Positions 1 through 7,853 of a DNA stretch of 64,000 bases are shown in pieces (position 1 is the first letter of the stretch; each line of letters starts with the position of its first letter). The DNA comes from Streptomyces capillispiralis. GTDB lineage: Bacteria > Actinomycetota > Actinomycetes > Streptomycetales > Streptomycetaceae. The position numbers and the translations under genes were made by a program. The notes under the pieces were generated by a model. That model was not told where the DNA came from, searched no databases, and was given only the letters and a program-made list of their open reading frames with translations. The DNA is taken from contig NZ_VIWV01000001.1 of the NCBI RefSeq assembly GCF_007829875.1, forward strand, positions 7,266,001-7,330,000. The letters are read 5' to 3'.

Positions 1-1150
1 GCTGGACTTCGCCGGTTCCGGCCGGTGGGTAGGTGAACTGGATGTCGCGCCACAGGCGCTGGAGGATGTAGTCGCCGTTGAGGGCGTGGGCGCCGTGCAG
101 CTCCATGGCGTCCTGGGTTGACTGCATCGCCCACTGGTGGCCGAGGTACTTGGCGTTGATCAGGTCGGTGTCGCAGGGCAGGCCCTGGTCGAGGAGGTGC
201 ACGGACTGATAGGCCAGGATTCGACCGGCGCGCAGGCGGGCCTCCATGTCACCGATGCGGTCCCGCAGAACCGGCAGATCGGAGAGGGCGCCCCGGTAGC
301 GGGAGCGCGCCTTGAGGTAAGCGGTCGAGGCGGCCACGACTGCCTCGTGTATTCCCAGGCTGACTGCGGCCAGGTTGGGACGGCCGTACAGGATGCTGCT
401 GCTCTGCGCTACGCCCAGCCCGTGGCCGATCTCTCCGACCACGTTTTCCTCGGGGACGCGGACGTGATCGAGGTCGAGGCGGCCGGCGGAGAAGCCGTGC
501 AGGCCGAGGCCGGGACGGTGGTCGGCGACTGAGAGCCCTCGGCGCTTGGATTCGACCATGAACGCGGTCAGCGCCTGGGAGGTGCTCACGCCTGCCTTGG
601 CGGTCCGGGCGACCACGAGGTGGGCTCCCGCGAGGTGGCTATTCCCGATGTGGATCTTGCTGCCGGTGATCACCCATTGGTTGCCGACGTGCTCGGCGAT
701 GGTCTCGATGCCGCCAATGTGCCCGCCAGCTCGCGGTTCGGTCACGGCGATCGACAAGAGCAGTGAACCGTCCGCTACGCGGGGCAGCCAGCGGCCCTTC
801 TGCTCGTAGGTGGCGAAGTGCAGCAGGGCGCCGACGGGGATCAGCGTGGCCTGGAGGATGGCCGCCGCAGCCGCCGAGACGCGGGCAATGCGGTGGACGA
901 GGATGGTCTTGGCCACGTGCCCGGCGCCCAGCCCGCCGAAGGAGGACGGGACGGTGACGGCGAACCAGCGTCGTGCGGCCATCAGGTCGGCGACCTTGCG
1001 CTCCACCCTGCCGGGGGCGGCCTCCATGCGTGCGGCGCGCGGCGCGATGTGCTCGGCCGCGAAGGCGTCCGCCTCGTCCCACAGCAGTTCGTGGCGGGCG
1101 GTGAGATAGGGGCGCAGCGCCGGCGGCGGCGTGGGGGGTGTGGCGGGCAT
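1..1150 (-). CDS. Acyl-CoA dehydrogenase family protein (3' end cut by window edge)
   Basis: About 383 residues are visible from the ATG at 1150, which is preceded by a GGGAG-type ribosome binding site 6 to 7 bases upstream. The order of segments is that of a FAD-dependent acyl-CoA dehydrogenase: an N-terminal helical part, the middle beta domain with an AVTEPRAGGH-like signature (usual form 'xxTEPxAGS'), then a C-terminal helical bundle ending in LHGAHALNGDY and TYPPAGTGEVQ. Such enzymes oxidise the alpha-beta bond of acyl thioesters and pass electrons to ETF. At the C-terminal 'YEGT' position, where many family members carry the catalytic Glu, this protein reads PAGT. The base may therefore be elsewhere or the substrate unusual. 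It follows the GAF gene by 87 bases on the same strand and may be co-transcribed with the conservon. Only the last residues and the stop lie outside the window. Confidence 0.9.
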   Translation of the reverse strand, partial: MPATPPTPPPALRPYLTARHELLWDEADAFAAEHIAPRAARMEAAPGRVERKVADLMAARRWFAVTVPSSFGGLGAGHVAKTILVHRIARVSAAAAAILQATLIPVGALLHFATYEQKGRWLPRVADGSLLLSIAVTEPRAGGHIGGIETIAEHVGNQWVITGSKIHIGNSHLAGAHLVVARTAKAGVSTSQALTAFMVESKRRGLSVADHRPGLGLHGFSAGRLDLDHVRVPEENVVGEIGHGLGVAQSSSILYGRPNLAAVSLGIHEAVVAASTAYLKARSRYRGALSDLPVLRDRIGDMEARLRAGRILAYQSVHLLDQGLPCDTDLINAKYLGHQWAMQSTQDAMELHGAHALNGDYILQRLWRDIQFTYPPAGTGEVQ

Positions 1151-1237
1151 GGTCGTCTCCCTCTCCCTGGATGAAGGTCGCACGGTGGAGCGGCCGGGGA
1201 TCGCCTGCGGCTCCCGGGTGGGGGGTCGTGGAACGGA

Positions 1238-1879
1238 CTAGCGGACGGGCGCGCGGGCGATGTGGTCCATCACCCGGACGCCGGCGTTGATGACGATGTC
1301 TCTCAGCCGTCGGGCCTCGCTCAGGGGCCGCTTCTCGGGGTCGATGACGCACACCGTGCCCAGCACGGTGCCGCTGTCGTGGATGAGCGGGGCACCGAAG
1401 TAGGAACGGATCCCGACCGCGTCGACCACGTGGTTGCCGCTGAAGCGCGGGCTGGCGTGCACGTCGTGCAGCGGAAGGGCCTTCTTGCGGGCCATGACCT
1501 CCGGGCACCAGCCGTGGTCGCGGCTCATGGTGCGGCCGACTATGACGTACCCGCTGTCCGCGGGCGGCTGGTGCAGCCCGACGAAGGTCTGCTCCTCCAG
1601 GAAGAGGTTGACGAAGCCGTACAGGAACCCGGCTCGTGTGGCCATGTCGCGGGCCAGTTCGTCGAAGTCCTCGCTGGCAGCGGTGGGCACGCCTAGGCGA
1701 TCCAGCAGCTCGTATCGCTGCGCCAGCTCGCTCGCCTGCTGGGCCTGCGGGACGGGGACGGCGGCGCCGGCGGGGAGGGATGGCCCATGGGTGACCTCGC
1801 GCATGGTGCGTCGCGGCAGCGACTGCGTGAGGGGGGCGATCTGCCGTGTGCGGTAGGGATCGTTAGGCTGATACGACAT
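1238..1879 (-). CDS. GAF-domain sensor-like protein at the end of the conservon operon
   Basis: A protein of 213 aa. The ATG shares one base with the stop of the upstream GTPase gene (TGATG), so translation is coupled; longer in-frame extensions upstream lie inside that gene. After about 50 low-complexity residues there is a single GAF domain (about 60-205). Recognisable GAF segments are GWCPEVMARKKALPLHD, FSGNHVVDAVGIRSYFGAPL and GTVLGTVCVIDPEKRPL. GAF domains bind small ligands or tetrapyrroles, or mediate dimerisation. No output domain (kinase, HTH, GGDEF) is present, so it is probably an accessory sensor of the conservon complex. Many conservons carry an extra gene, often a cytochrome P450, in this place. 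The ligand is unknown. Confidence 0.85.
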   Translation of the reverse strand: MSYQPNDPYRTRQIAPLTQSLPRRTMREVTHGPSLPAGAAVPVPQAQQASELAQRYELLDRLGVPTAASEDFDELARDMATRAGFLYGFVNLFLEEQTFVGLHQPPADSGYVIVGRTMSRDHGWCPEVMARKKALPLHDVHASPRFSGNHVVDAVGIRSYFGAPLIHDSGTVLGTVCVIDPEKRPLSEARRLRDIVINAGVRVMDHIARAPVR

Positions 1880-2547
1880 CAGGCGTCCTGAAAGGTGGTA
1901 GTGGATGCGGGGCGAGCGGGGCTTGCCGATGCGCTCTTCAAGGCGTGGCCAACTAGGGTCAGCAGGACGCCAGCGACGTGGTTCGGATCGCGAGCGTCGC
2001 AGGTGACCACCGGCACAGAGGCGGGCAGTTCGAGGGCGGTGCGGACCTCTTCGGGGGGGTAACGATGTGCTCCGTCGAACTGGTTCACCGCGACGACGAA
2101 GGGCAGGCCGATGTCCTCGAAGAAGCCGACGGGGGTGAAGCTGCTTTCCAGGCGGCGGGTGTCGACCAGGACGACCGCGCCGACGGCTCCGCGACAAAGG
2201 TCGTACCAGAGGTCGACGAACCGGTCCTGGCCGGGCGTGCCGAACAGGAACAATTCCAGGGGCACGGGCGCGTCGGGCAGGTTGAGGCGACCGAAGTCGA
2301 AGGCGACCGTGGTGGTCTGCTTGGCCTCGACGCCCGCCAGGCTGTCCACGTCCGCGCTCGCCTCGGTCAGGTACTCCTCCGTGCTCAGCGGCGTGATCTC
2401 ACTGACGGCACCCACGGCGGTGGTCTTGCCCGCGCCGAAACCGCCAGCGATCACGACCTTCAGCACGGTCGGTGCACCGGTACGCGGGCGCGACGACGGC
2501 CGCAGCACCACGGCCGGGTCACCCGGCCTGGGGGTAGGCGATGGCAT
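1879..2547 (-). CDS. cvnD: CvnD-type conservon GTP-binding protein
   Basis: A 222-aa small GTPase-like protein of the MglA/CvnD group. The P-loop is GGFGAGKTT at about residues 34-42, followed by the DxxG-like region FGTPGQDRF and an NQFD motif in the N/TKxD position. This is the G-protein part of the bacterial conservon (CvnA-B-C-D), thought to form a membrane-associated complex resembling eukaryotic GPCR systems. The start overlaps the end of the DUF742 gene by 29 bases and the stop overlaps the GAF gene by one base, so the genes form one tightly coupled operon. The first ~25 residues are rich in Pro, Ser and Arg and look unstructured. The family call is secure; the gene symbol reflects the family, not a particular paralogue. 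Confidence 0.93.
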   Translation of the reverse strand: MPSPTPRPGDPAVVLRPSSRPRTGAPTVLKVVIAGGFGAGKTTAVGAVSEITPLSTEEYLTEASADVDSLAGVEAKQTTTVAFDFGRLNLPDAPVPLELFLFGTPGQDRFVDLWYDLCRGAVGAVVLVDTRRLESSFTPVGFFEDIGLPFVVAVNQFDGAHRYPPEEVRTALELPASVPVVTCDARDPNHVAGVLLTLVGHALKSASASPARPASTTTFQDA

Positions 2548-2923
2548 CGGGCCACTTCCTCTTCAGGCCGGCAGACAGGGCCGCCAGCAGTTGTGCAGAG
2601 GGACGTGCATGCGCGTCGGACGCGGCATAGGCGGTGACAGGGACGACCAGGGCGTCGGCGTCCAGGAGGTCGGAGATGAGGATCTTGATGGCGGTTACGG
2701 GACGGCCGAGTCGGCCCGCCAGCTCGGTCACCGAACGCCGGTGGTCCCGGCACAGGGCGAGGATCTCTGAGCATTCCTCGGCCTGGCCCGGGCCGGGCCG
2801 CCCGGGTCCGGCATCCAGCACCGTGTCCAGGCCGAGCAGATGCCGTGGCCGGGTGCGACCGCGCGTCAGGGTGTAAGTCCGCACGAACGTCGAATCCTCG
2901 GCCGCGCTGCCGTGTGCGGTCAC
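2519..2923 (-). CDS. cvnC: CvnC-type DUF742 protein
   Basis: A 134-aa DUF742 protein. It shows the usual features: the segment FVRTYTLTRGRTRP near the N terminus and a winged-helix-like core with EILALCRDHRRSVTELAG and LGRPVTAIKILISDL. In conservons DUF742 proteins sit between the roadblock protein and the GTPase and probably scaffold the complex. The ATG at 2923 overlaps the stop of the roadblock gene (ATGA), and its end overlaps the GTPase gene by 29 bases. A DNA-binding role has been considered for the winged-helix fold but nothing here proves it. Confidence 0.93.
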   Translation of the reverse strand: MTAHGSAAEDSTFVRTYTLTRGRTRPRHLLGLDTVLDAGPGRPGPGQAEECSEILALCRDHRRSVTELAGRLGRPVTAIKILISDLLDADALVVPVTAYAASDAHARPSAQLLAALSAGLKRKWPDAIAYPQAG

Positions 2924-3435
2924 CGGACCTCATCACCCGTGCCGACGCGGACGGGGATCTGCATGTAGGGGGCGAACTTCTGCACCAGGCGCCCCATCTC
3001 GAACCCGACGGTGCCGGCATCGGCGTCCATGGTCGCGATCACCGCGAGGACCGTGTCCACCACGCCCCGTTCGTTGCCGGGATGGCCCTCGAAGGCCGCG
3101 CTGCGACCGGAGCTCTGGACGAAGATCAGACAGTCGTCTCGCTCGATGACGACCTGCCTCGCCGGCCTCTTCTTGTGGGTGGGACCGGTGATGTTCGCCG
3201 CGAGTGAGGCCACTCCGCTGATGGCGGCCGACAGTTCGTCCGCCCAGTCCTTGTCGACGTCGCTGTCCAGCAGCCGTAGTCCGTCCCGCGAGAGCAGGAC
3301 GGCGTGCGTGACGCCCGTCGTGTCGGAGGCGAACTGCCGCAGCAGCCACGCCATGTTGTCCCGCTGTCCGCTTGCCGTTGTCTCGGTTGCGGGTGCGTCG
3401 CCGGTCACGTTGTTCATCGCGGGGTGGGTGCTCAT
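2920..3435 (-). CDS. cvnB: CvnB-type roadblock/LC7 protein
   Basis: A 171-aa roadblock/LC7 protein. The domain covers about residues 28-140, starting at MAWLLRQFASDTTGVTHAVL and containing SRDGLRLLDSD. Roadblock proteins form dimers and regulate Ras-like GTPases; MglB on MglA is the best-known bacterial case, so the expected partner is the CvnD GTPase two genes downstream. The chosen ATG at 3435 has GGAG eight bases upstream. A second ATG (MNNV...) six codons in is possible. It overlaps the DUF742 gene by 4 bases (ATGA) and lies 69 bases after the kinase-like gene. Confidence 0.93.
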   Translation of the reverse strand: MSTHPAMNNVTGDAPATETTASGQRDNMAWLLRQFASDTTGVTHAVLLSRDGLRLLDSDVDKDWADELSAAISGVASLAANITGPTHKKRPARQVVIERDDCLIFVQSSGRSAAFEGHPGNERGVVDTVLAVIATMDADAGTVGFEMGRLVQKFAPYMQIPVRVGTGDEVR

Positions 3436-3504
3436 AGGGATCGCTCCAGAAGGGGGGAAGGGCCAGCGGATGTAAGGGCCACCGGGAACGTGGAGGGACG
3501 AGGT

Positions 3505-5019
3505 TCAGGAACTGGGGTGCTCTGTCGAAGCGGTGGGAGAACCGGCTTGCCCGCCGGCCTGGATGCCGGTGCGGAAGGCGGCTGCGAGCCCTGGCGTCGC
3601 CGCGGTCACGGGGGCTTGCTCCCGCTCGTGTGGCGGATGGAACGTGCCGGCCTGGCGTCTACGCATGGGAAGGGCGGGCGCATCAGCAGAGTGACCTGCC
3701 TGTGCGGCTTCCGGCGCCCCTGCGGTACCGGGGCGTGGGACCTGCCCCGGCCTCGGGGTGGCTGGAGTCGCTGCAACCTGCTGCGGTTGCGGCGCCAAGG
3801 GGCGGGCGTCCTGGGGCGGCGCGCTCGCATCGTCGACGGAGGGAATCGCTACTAGGAGCCGTGCCGGGATGACCACCAGGGCGGTGGTGCCTCCCGTCAC
3901 GTTCTCCTGCAGGAGAACGGACAGCCCGTGCGACTGGGCGATCTTCGCGGCGACCAGCAAGCCGAGCTGCCCCGCTCGCACCTGGCCGCTGACGTCGACC
4001 TCGTCGGGGGCCTGGAGCAGGTGGTTCATCTGCGCCCGCGTCTGCGGATGCATGGGGATGGCCCGGTCCTCGACCTCGACCGCCAGCCCGTTCGCCACCC
4101 GCTGCGCACGCACCATCACCTTCGTAGCCGGATCGGAACACTCACAGGCGTTCTCGATCAGCTCAGCCAGCAGGTGCGTCAGGTCCGGCCCCACATGGCC
4201 GGGAAGACCCACCTCCGCGCCCACGGACCCGGCCGCTACCGCCACCCGCGGATACTGCACGACCTCGGAGACCGCGCCGCGTAGCACGCTCTTGACGGGA
4301 ACGGGCCGACGCACGCTGCGCAGGGACTGCCCGCCCAGCACCGCCGTGCTCTCGACCTGGCGACGCATCCGCGTCACGAGGTGATCGATCTCGAAGATCT
4401 TGGCCAGCAGCTCCGGGTCGTCGGTCAGCATCTCCAGCTGGCTCAGTGCTTCAAGTGCCTTGCCGACCAAGGCGTGCTCGCGCATGGCCAGGCGGCGCAG
4501 CACTTCCAGGAGGACGACGGACTGGGACTCGTCGTGCACCCGTATCAACGACGCGACGGCCCGCACTTGGAGAGCACTCAACGCCTTGTCAATCTCGGCG
4601 TCAGGGCTGGCAGGTGGCGCCTGCAGGTCCGGCAGCGGCGGGCGTCCCCCGCGGCACAGCTCGTCCGCCGACCACTGCACCGACTTCTCGATGGCCGCGG
4701 CTGCCCCTGCGATTGCTGCCAGTGCCGTTGCCCGGGCCTCCTCCGCCGCTGCCTGTATGGCTCCTGCGGCCGTTCGCGCTCCGCGAGCCGCCATCGTGGC
4801 GACGCCCGCGAGTCCGCAGATCAGGCCGGCCAGGAGCCAGCCGGGGCCCACCGCGGACACCGACCAGAGGGTGAAGGCGGCACCCAGCAGGGCGGCAAGG
4901 AGTACTAGGGGCAGTGCGACGGCGCGGTGGACACGGTGCAGGGTGAACGCGTTGATCGGAGGCCGCCGTCGGCGGTGGCCGGTGGCGGCCGGCCGTGCCG
5001 AAAAGGCGCTGTCAGGCAT
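3505..5019 (-). CDS. cvnA: CvnA-type membrane sensor histidine-kinase-like protein
   Basis: A 504-aa protein with GAGGA five bases before its ATG. Residues about 30-57 and 61-80 form two hydrophobic membrane segments with almost no external loop. An Ala-rich, probably coiled-coil region follows, then a dimerisation region with FEIDHLVTRMRRQ and a GHKL ATPase-like domain (N box LLAELIENACECSD). The G1 box reads EDRAIPM in place of DxGxGM and the G2 region is QLGLLVAAKIAQSHG, so ATP binding may be weak or altered. The last ~110 residues are Pro/Ala-rich and probably disordered. It heads the conservon and is the likely membrane sensor of the CvnA-B-C-D complex. It starts 25 bases after the GH15 gene stop, so read-through from that gene is possible. 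Confidence 0.9.
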   Translation of the reverse strand: MPDSAFSARPAATGHRRRRPPINAFTLHRVHRAVALPLVLLAALLGAAFTLWSVSAVGPGWLLAGLICGLAGVATMAARGARTAAGAIQAAAEEARATALAAIAGAAAAIEKSVQWSADELCRGGRPPLPDLQAPPASPDAEIDKALSALQVRAVASLIRVHDESQSVVLLEVLRRLAMREHALVGKALEALSQLEMLTDDPELLAKIFEIDHLVTRMRRQVESTAVLGGQSLRSVRRPVPVKSVLRGAVSEVVQYPRVAVAAGSVGAEVGLPGHVGPDLTHLLAELIENACECSDPATKVMVRAQRVANGLAVEVEDRAIPMHPQTRAQMNHLLQAPDEVDVSGQVRAGQLGLLVAAKIAQSHGLSVLLQENVTGGTTALVVIPARLLVAIPSVDDASAPPQDARPLAPQPQQVAATPATPRPGQVPRPGTAGAPEAAQAGHSADAPALPMRRRQAGTFHPPHEREQAPVTAATPGLAAAFRTGIQAGGQAGSPTASTEHPSS

Positions 5020-5044
5020 GGGAATCCTCGTCAGGGTGGGGTGG

Positions 5045-6940
5045 CTAGGCGTGCTGCAGCGTCAGATCTGCGCAGGTCTTGTGTGTGCTGCGTGCGGTCG
5101 AGCGGGGTGACGGAAACGCGACCGCGCCGCGGTGGGAGGACTGCGTCGCCAGGAGTTGAAGCAGCCGGGCGCTCTGGATCAGGCCCATGTGGCTGAATGC
5201 CTGCGGGAAGTTGCCGAGCTGGCGCTGCTGGACGGGGTCGTACTCCTCGGCCAGGAGGCCGAGGTCGTTGCGCAGTGCGAGGAGGCGTTCGAACAGGGCG
5301 TGGGCCTCGTCGAGGCGGCCGGTCAGGGCCAGGGCGTCTACGAGCCAGAAGGAGCAGAGGACGAATGTGCCCTCGTCTCCGCTCAGGCCGTCCACCCCGG
5401 TGTGGTCGCCGATGGTCGGGTAACGGCGCACAAGCCCGTCAGACGTGGAGAGTCCACGGCGCACTGCGTCCACGGTGCCGATGACGCGCGGGTCGTTCGG
5501 CGGTAGGAAGCCAACGCGGGGGATCAGCAGCGTGGCGGCGTCGAGTTCCTTGGAACCGTAGGACTGGGTAAAGGTGTTGCGCACCGGATCGAAGCCCCTG
5601 GTGCAGACCTCGTGGTGGATGGTTGCCCGCAGCTCGGTCAGGCGGGCCAGGTCGATGTCGAGCGCGCCGGCTTCGGCCAGGCGGATGGTGCGGTCGATCG
5701 CCACCCAGGCCATCACCTTGGAGTGGACGAAGTGCTGGCGTGCCCCGCGGATCTCCCAGATCCCCTCGTCGGGCTCCCGCCAGCGCTGTGCCAGGTGCTC
5801 GACGAGCCGCTGGTGCAGGACCGCGGTGTCGGCACAGTGGGCCACACCGCTCTCGTGCGCGAGGTACAGGGTCTCGATCACCTCGCCGTACACGTCGAGC
5901 TGGAGCTGGTCCGCCGCCCCGTTCCCGACCCGCACCGGCGTCGAGCCCTCATACCCGGGCAGCCAGGGCAACTCCCGTTCCCGAAGATCACGCTCTCCGG
6001 TGATCGCGTACATGATCTGCAGGTTCTCTGGGTCGCCGGCCACGGAACGCAGAAGCCAGCGCCGCCATGCCTGCGCCTCCTGCCGGTAGCCGGTCTCCAG
6101 TAACGCGGCCAGGGTCGTAGCGGCGTCGCGCAGCCAGGTGAAGCGGTAGTCCCAATTGCGTCGGCCGCCGATCTCCTCGGGCAGCGAGGTGGTCGGCGCG
6201 GCGACGATCCCGCCGCTCGGGTGGTAGGTCAGTGCCTTCAGTGCGATCAAGGAACGGACCACGGCCTCACGGTAGGGGCCGTCGTAGGTGCACTGCTGCG
6301 TCCAGTCCTGCCAGAAGGCGAGCGTCTCGGTGAGCGCCGCGTGCGGGTCGGGGATCTCCGGAGCCGGTGCGTGGGACGGGCACCAGCTGAGCACGAACGC
6401 CACGCTCCGCCCGGCGCGGATGGCAAAGGCACTGACGACGACCCCGTCCTTCTCCGCCTGCGGGACGCAGGTGTCGAGCCACAGTGCGTCCGCGCCGGCC
6501 TCCGCGACCATGCGCCCATCGGCCTCGTGGATCCACGGGCTGACGCTGCCGTATCCCGGCCGCGGACGCATGGCCGAAACCAATGCCACCTCACCGGCCA
6601 GACCCTCGACGATCCGGATCACCTGCGGTGCCCCGTCGCGAGGCGGCATGAAGTCCAGGACGCGGACCGACCCGGCCGGTGTGCGCCAGATCGATTCGAG
6701 GACGAGCGTGTCACCGCGGTACCGGCGCTCGGCGACCGCTTCGGGCCCGGAGGGGCCAGGCGCGGCCGGGGCGATCTGCCAGGTGCCGTGCTTGTGCGTG
6801 CCGAGCAGGCCGGCGAAGACGGCCGACGAGTCGAACCGGGGCAGGCACAGCCAGTCGATCGAACCGTCGTCGCAGACGTGGGCACTGGTCTGCATGTTGC
6901 CGATCAGGCCGTACTGCTCGATGCGCGGGAGGCGTTTCAT
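5045..6940 (-). CDS. Glycoside hydrolase family 15 protein (glucoamylase/trehalase-like)
   Basis: A 631-aa cytosolic enzyme. The ATG at 6940 has GGAG nine bases upstream and gives the family's usual beginning (RIEQYGLIGNMQTSAHV, then DGSIDWLCLPRFDS). Further upstream ATGs in frame add only low-complexity sequence. The (alpha/alpha)6 catalytic part shows RNWDYRFTWLRDAATTL, PDEGIWEIRGARQHFVHSK (carrying the general acid Glu region) and EEYDPVQQRQLGNFPQAFSH (second Glu). Actinobacterial homologues hydrolyse alpha-glucosidic bonds, and some are trehalases. Sequence alone does not separate glucoamylase, dextranase and trehalase activity. There is no signal peptide. It is encoded just upstream of the conservon on the same strand. 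Confidence 0.92.
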   Translation of the reverse strand: MKRLPRIEQYGLIGNMQTSAHVCDDGSIDWLCLPRFDSSAVFAGLLGTHKHGTWQIAPAAPGPSGPEAVAERRYRGDTLVLESIWRTPAGSVRVLDFMPPRDGAPQVIRIVEGLAGEVALVSAMRPRPGYGSVSPWIHEADGRMVAEAGADALWLDTCVPQAEKDGVVVSAFAIRAGRSVAFVLSWCPSHAPAPEIPDPHAALTETLAFWQDWTQQCTYDGPYREAVVRSLIALKALTYHPSGGIVAAPTTSLPEEIGGRRNWDYRFTWLRDAATTLAALLETGYRQEAQAWRRWLLRSVAGDPENLQIMYAITGERDLRERELPWLPGYEGSTPVRVGNGAADQLQLDVYGEVIETLYLAHESGVAHCADTAVLHQRLVEHLAQRWREPDEGIWEIRGARQHFVHSKVMAWVAIDRTIRLAEAGALDIDLARLTELRATIHHEVCTRGFDPVRNTFTQSYGSKELDAATLLIPRVGFLPPNDPRVIGTVDAVRRGLSTSDGLVRRYPTIGDHTGVDGLSGDEGTFVLCSFWLVDALALTGRLDEAHALFERLLALRNDLGLLAEEYDPVQQRQLGNFPQAFSHMGLIQSARLLQLLATQSSHRGAVAFPSPRSTARSTHKTCADLTLQHA

Positions 6941-7029
6941 CGTGTGGGTCTCCGTAGTCCCCGTGGACCCGGGGGTGGCTTCGGGGCCGCCGGGGCGGCC
7001 GGGAAGTGTCGGTGAGAGAGGCACGGTGG

Positions 7030-7176
7030 TTACCGGTCCGGGGGAGGTCTGTTCTGCCTCGGCCGGGGATCCACGTCCCGTGGAGCAATGCGGCCGGTTA
7101 CTCGCTCACCACGAAGAGCCAGCCACGCCATGGGACCGAGAATCAGCGCGATCAGAACTGCCCCGGCGGCGGTCAT
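7030..7176 (-). CDS. Small one-helix hypothetical protein
   Basis: A possible 48-aa protein whose ATG overlaps the stop of the DUF6415-like gene (ATGA), which suggests translational coupling. Residues about 3-19 (AAGAVLIALILGPMAWL) form one hydrophobic helix; the rest is a basic, Pro/Arg-rich tail. There is no clear ribosome binding site of its own. I do not recognise a family. The upstream gene also ends in a membrane helix, so the two products could work together at the membrane. It could instead be a chance reading frame. Confidence 0.45.
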   Translation of the reverse strand: MTAAGAVLIALILGPMAWLALRGERVTGRIAPRDVDPRPRQNRPPPDR

Positions 7177-7664
7177 GTCCGGGGCGCCGACGCGGCCAGA
7201 ACCACGCACGCGAGGGCGAGAGCGAAGACCGCGCCGCGCAGCACGTTGATCGGCGGCTTCCACCAGCGCCGTCTCTGGACCGACTTCGCAGGGGCCACGT
7301 CGTGGGCCTGCACGGCAGCGATAAGGTCTTGGGTCGCCTCGGCCAGCCTGACCAGATGAACCCTGCTGGGCATGTAGCCATCGGGGAGGCCGCCTGAACA
7401 GAGCTGCTGCGCACCGAGCAGGGCTGGCTCTTGCGAAGGCGTCAGAGCTCCGAGCTGGCTGACGTGTCCTCGCAGCCGCAGTGCGAGGTCCTCCACATCG
7501 GCGGCAGTATCGGGTAACGGCGAGTCCTCGCCCAGCACGAGCGCCACCGTTTCCGTCGCCGAGGCCGCCGGGTCCCGTCGCAGGATGGGCTCACCAAGGG
7601 CGTGGCTTCTCCTTCCCTGATCACTGAGTTGGCACGCCCGGCGAAGGGCCAGCGAGGGACGCAT
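7173..7664 (-). CDS. DUF6415-like protein with a C-terminal membrane helix
   Basis: A 163-aa protein. The ATG at 7664 has a clear AGGAG seven bases upstream; the longer open frame to the right is only antisense to the neighbouring regulator. The block VALVLGEDSPLPDT followed by AADVEDLALRLRGH matches the start of the DUF6415 family, small proteins common in Streptomyces and often annotated near natural-product genes. The C terminus has a basic patch (QRRRWWKP) and then one hydrophobic segment (NVLRGAVFALALACVVLAAS), which I do not associate with the short family members. Function is unknown. It is divergent from the TPR regulator at 7854, so the two share a 190-bp promoter region. Confidence 0.75.
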   Translation of the reverse strand: MRPSLALRRACQLSDQGRRSHALGEPILRRDPAASATETVALVLGEDSPLPDTAADVEDLALRLRGHVSQLGALTPSQEPALLGAQQLCSGGLPDGYMPSRVHLVRLAEATQDLIAAVQAHDVAPAKSVQRRRWWKPPINVLRGAVFALALACVVLAASAPRT

Positions 7665-7853
7665 GACGCAACTCCTAGGTGAATCAAGCCAACTTGAGCG
7701 AGGAACGCTGTGCACCGCAGGCAACTGACGTGCAAGGTGAGTGATCCTGCGGCTACGTTGAGCGAACCGCGAATCCCTGTCAGGGGGTATGCCTACGCGG
7801 CCCTCAAGGCCGTCAAAGGCGTCAAAGATCATTTCGGAACCGAGGGGCAGTAC

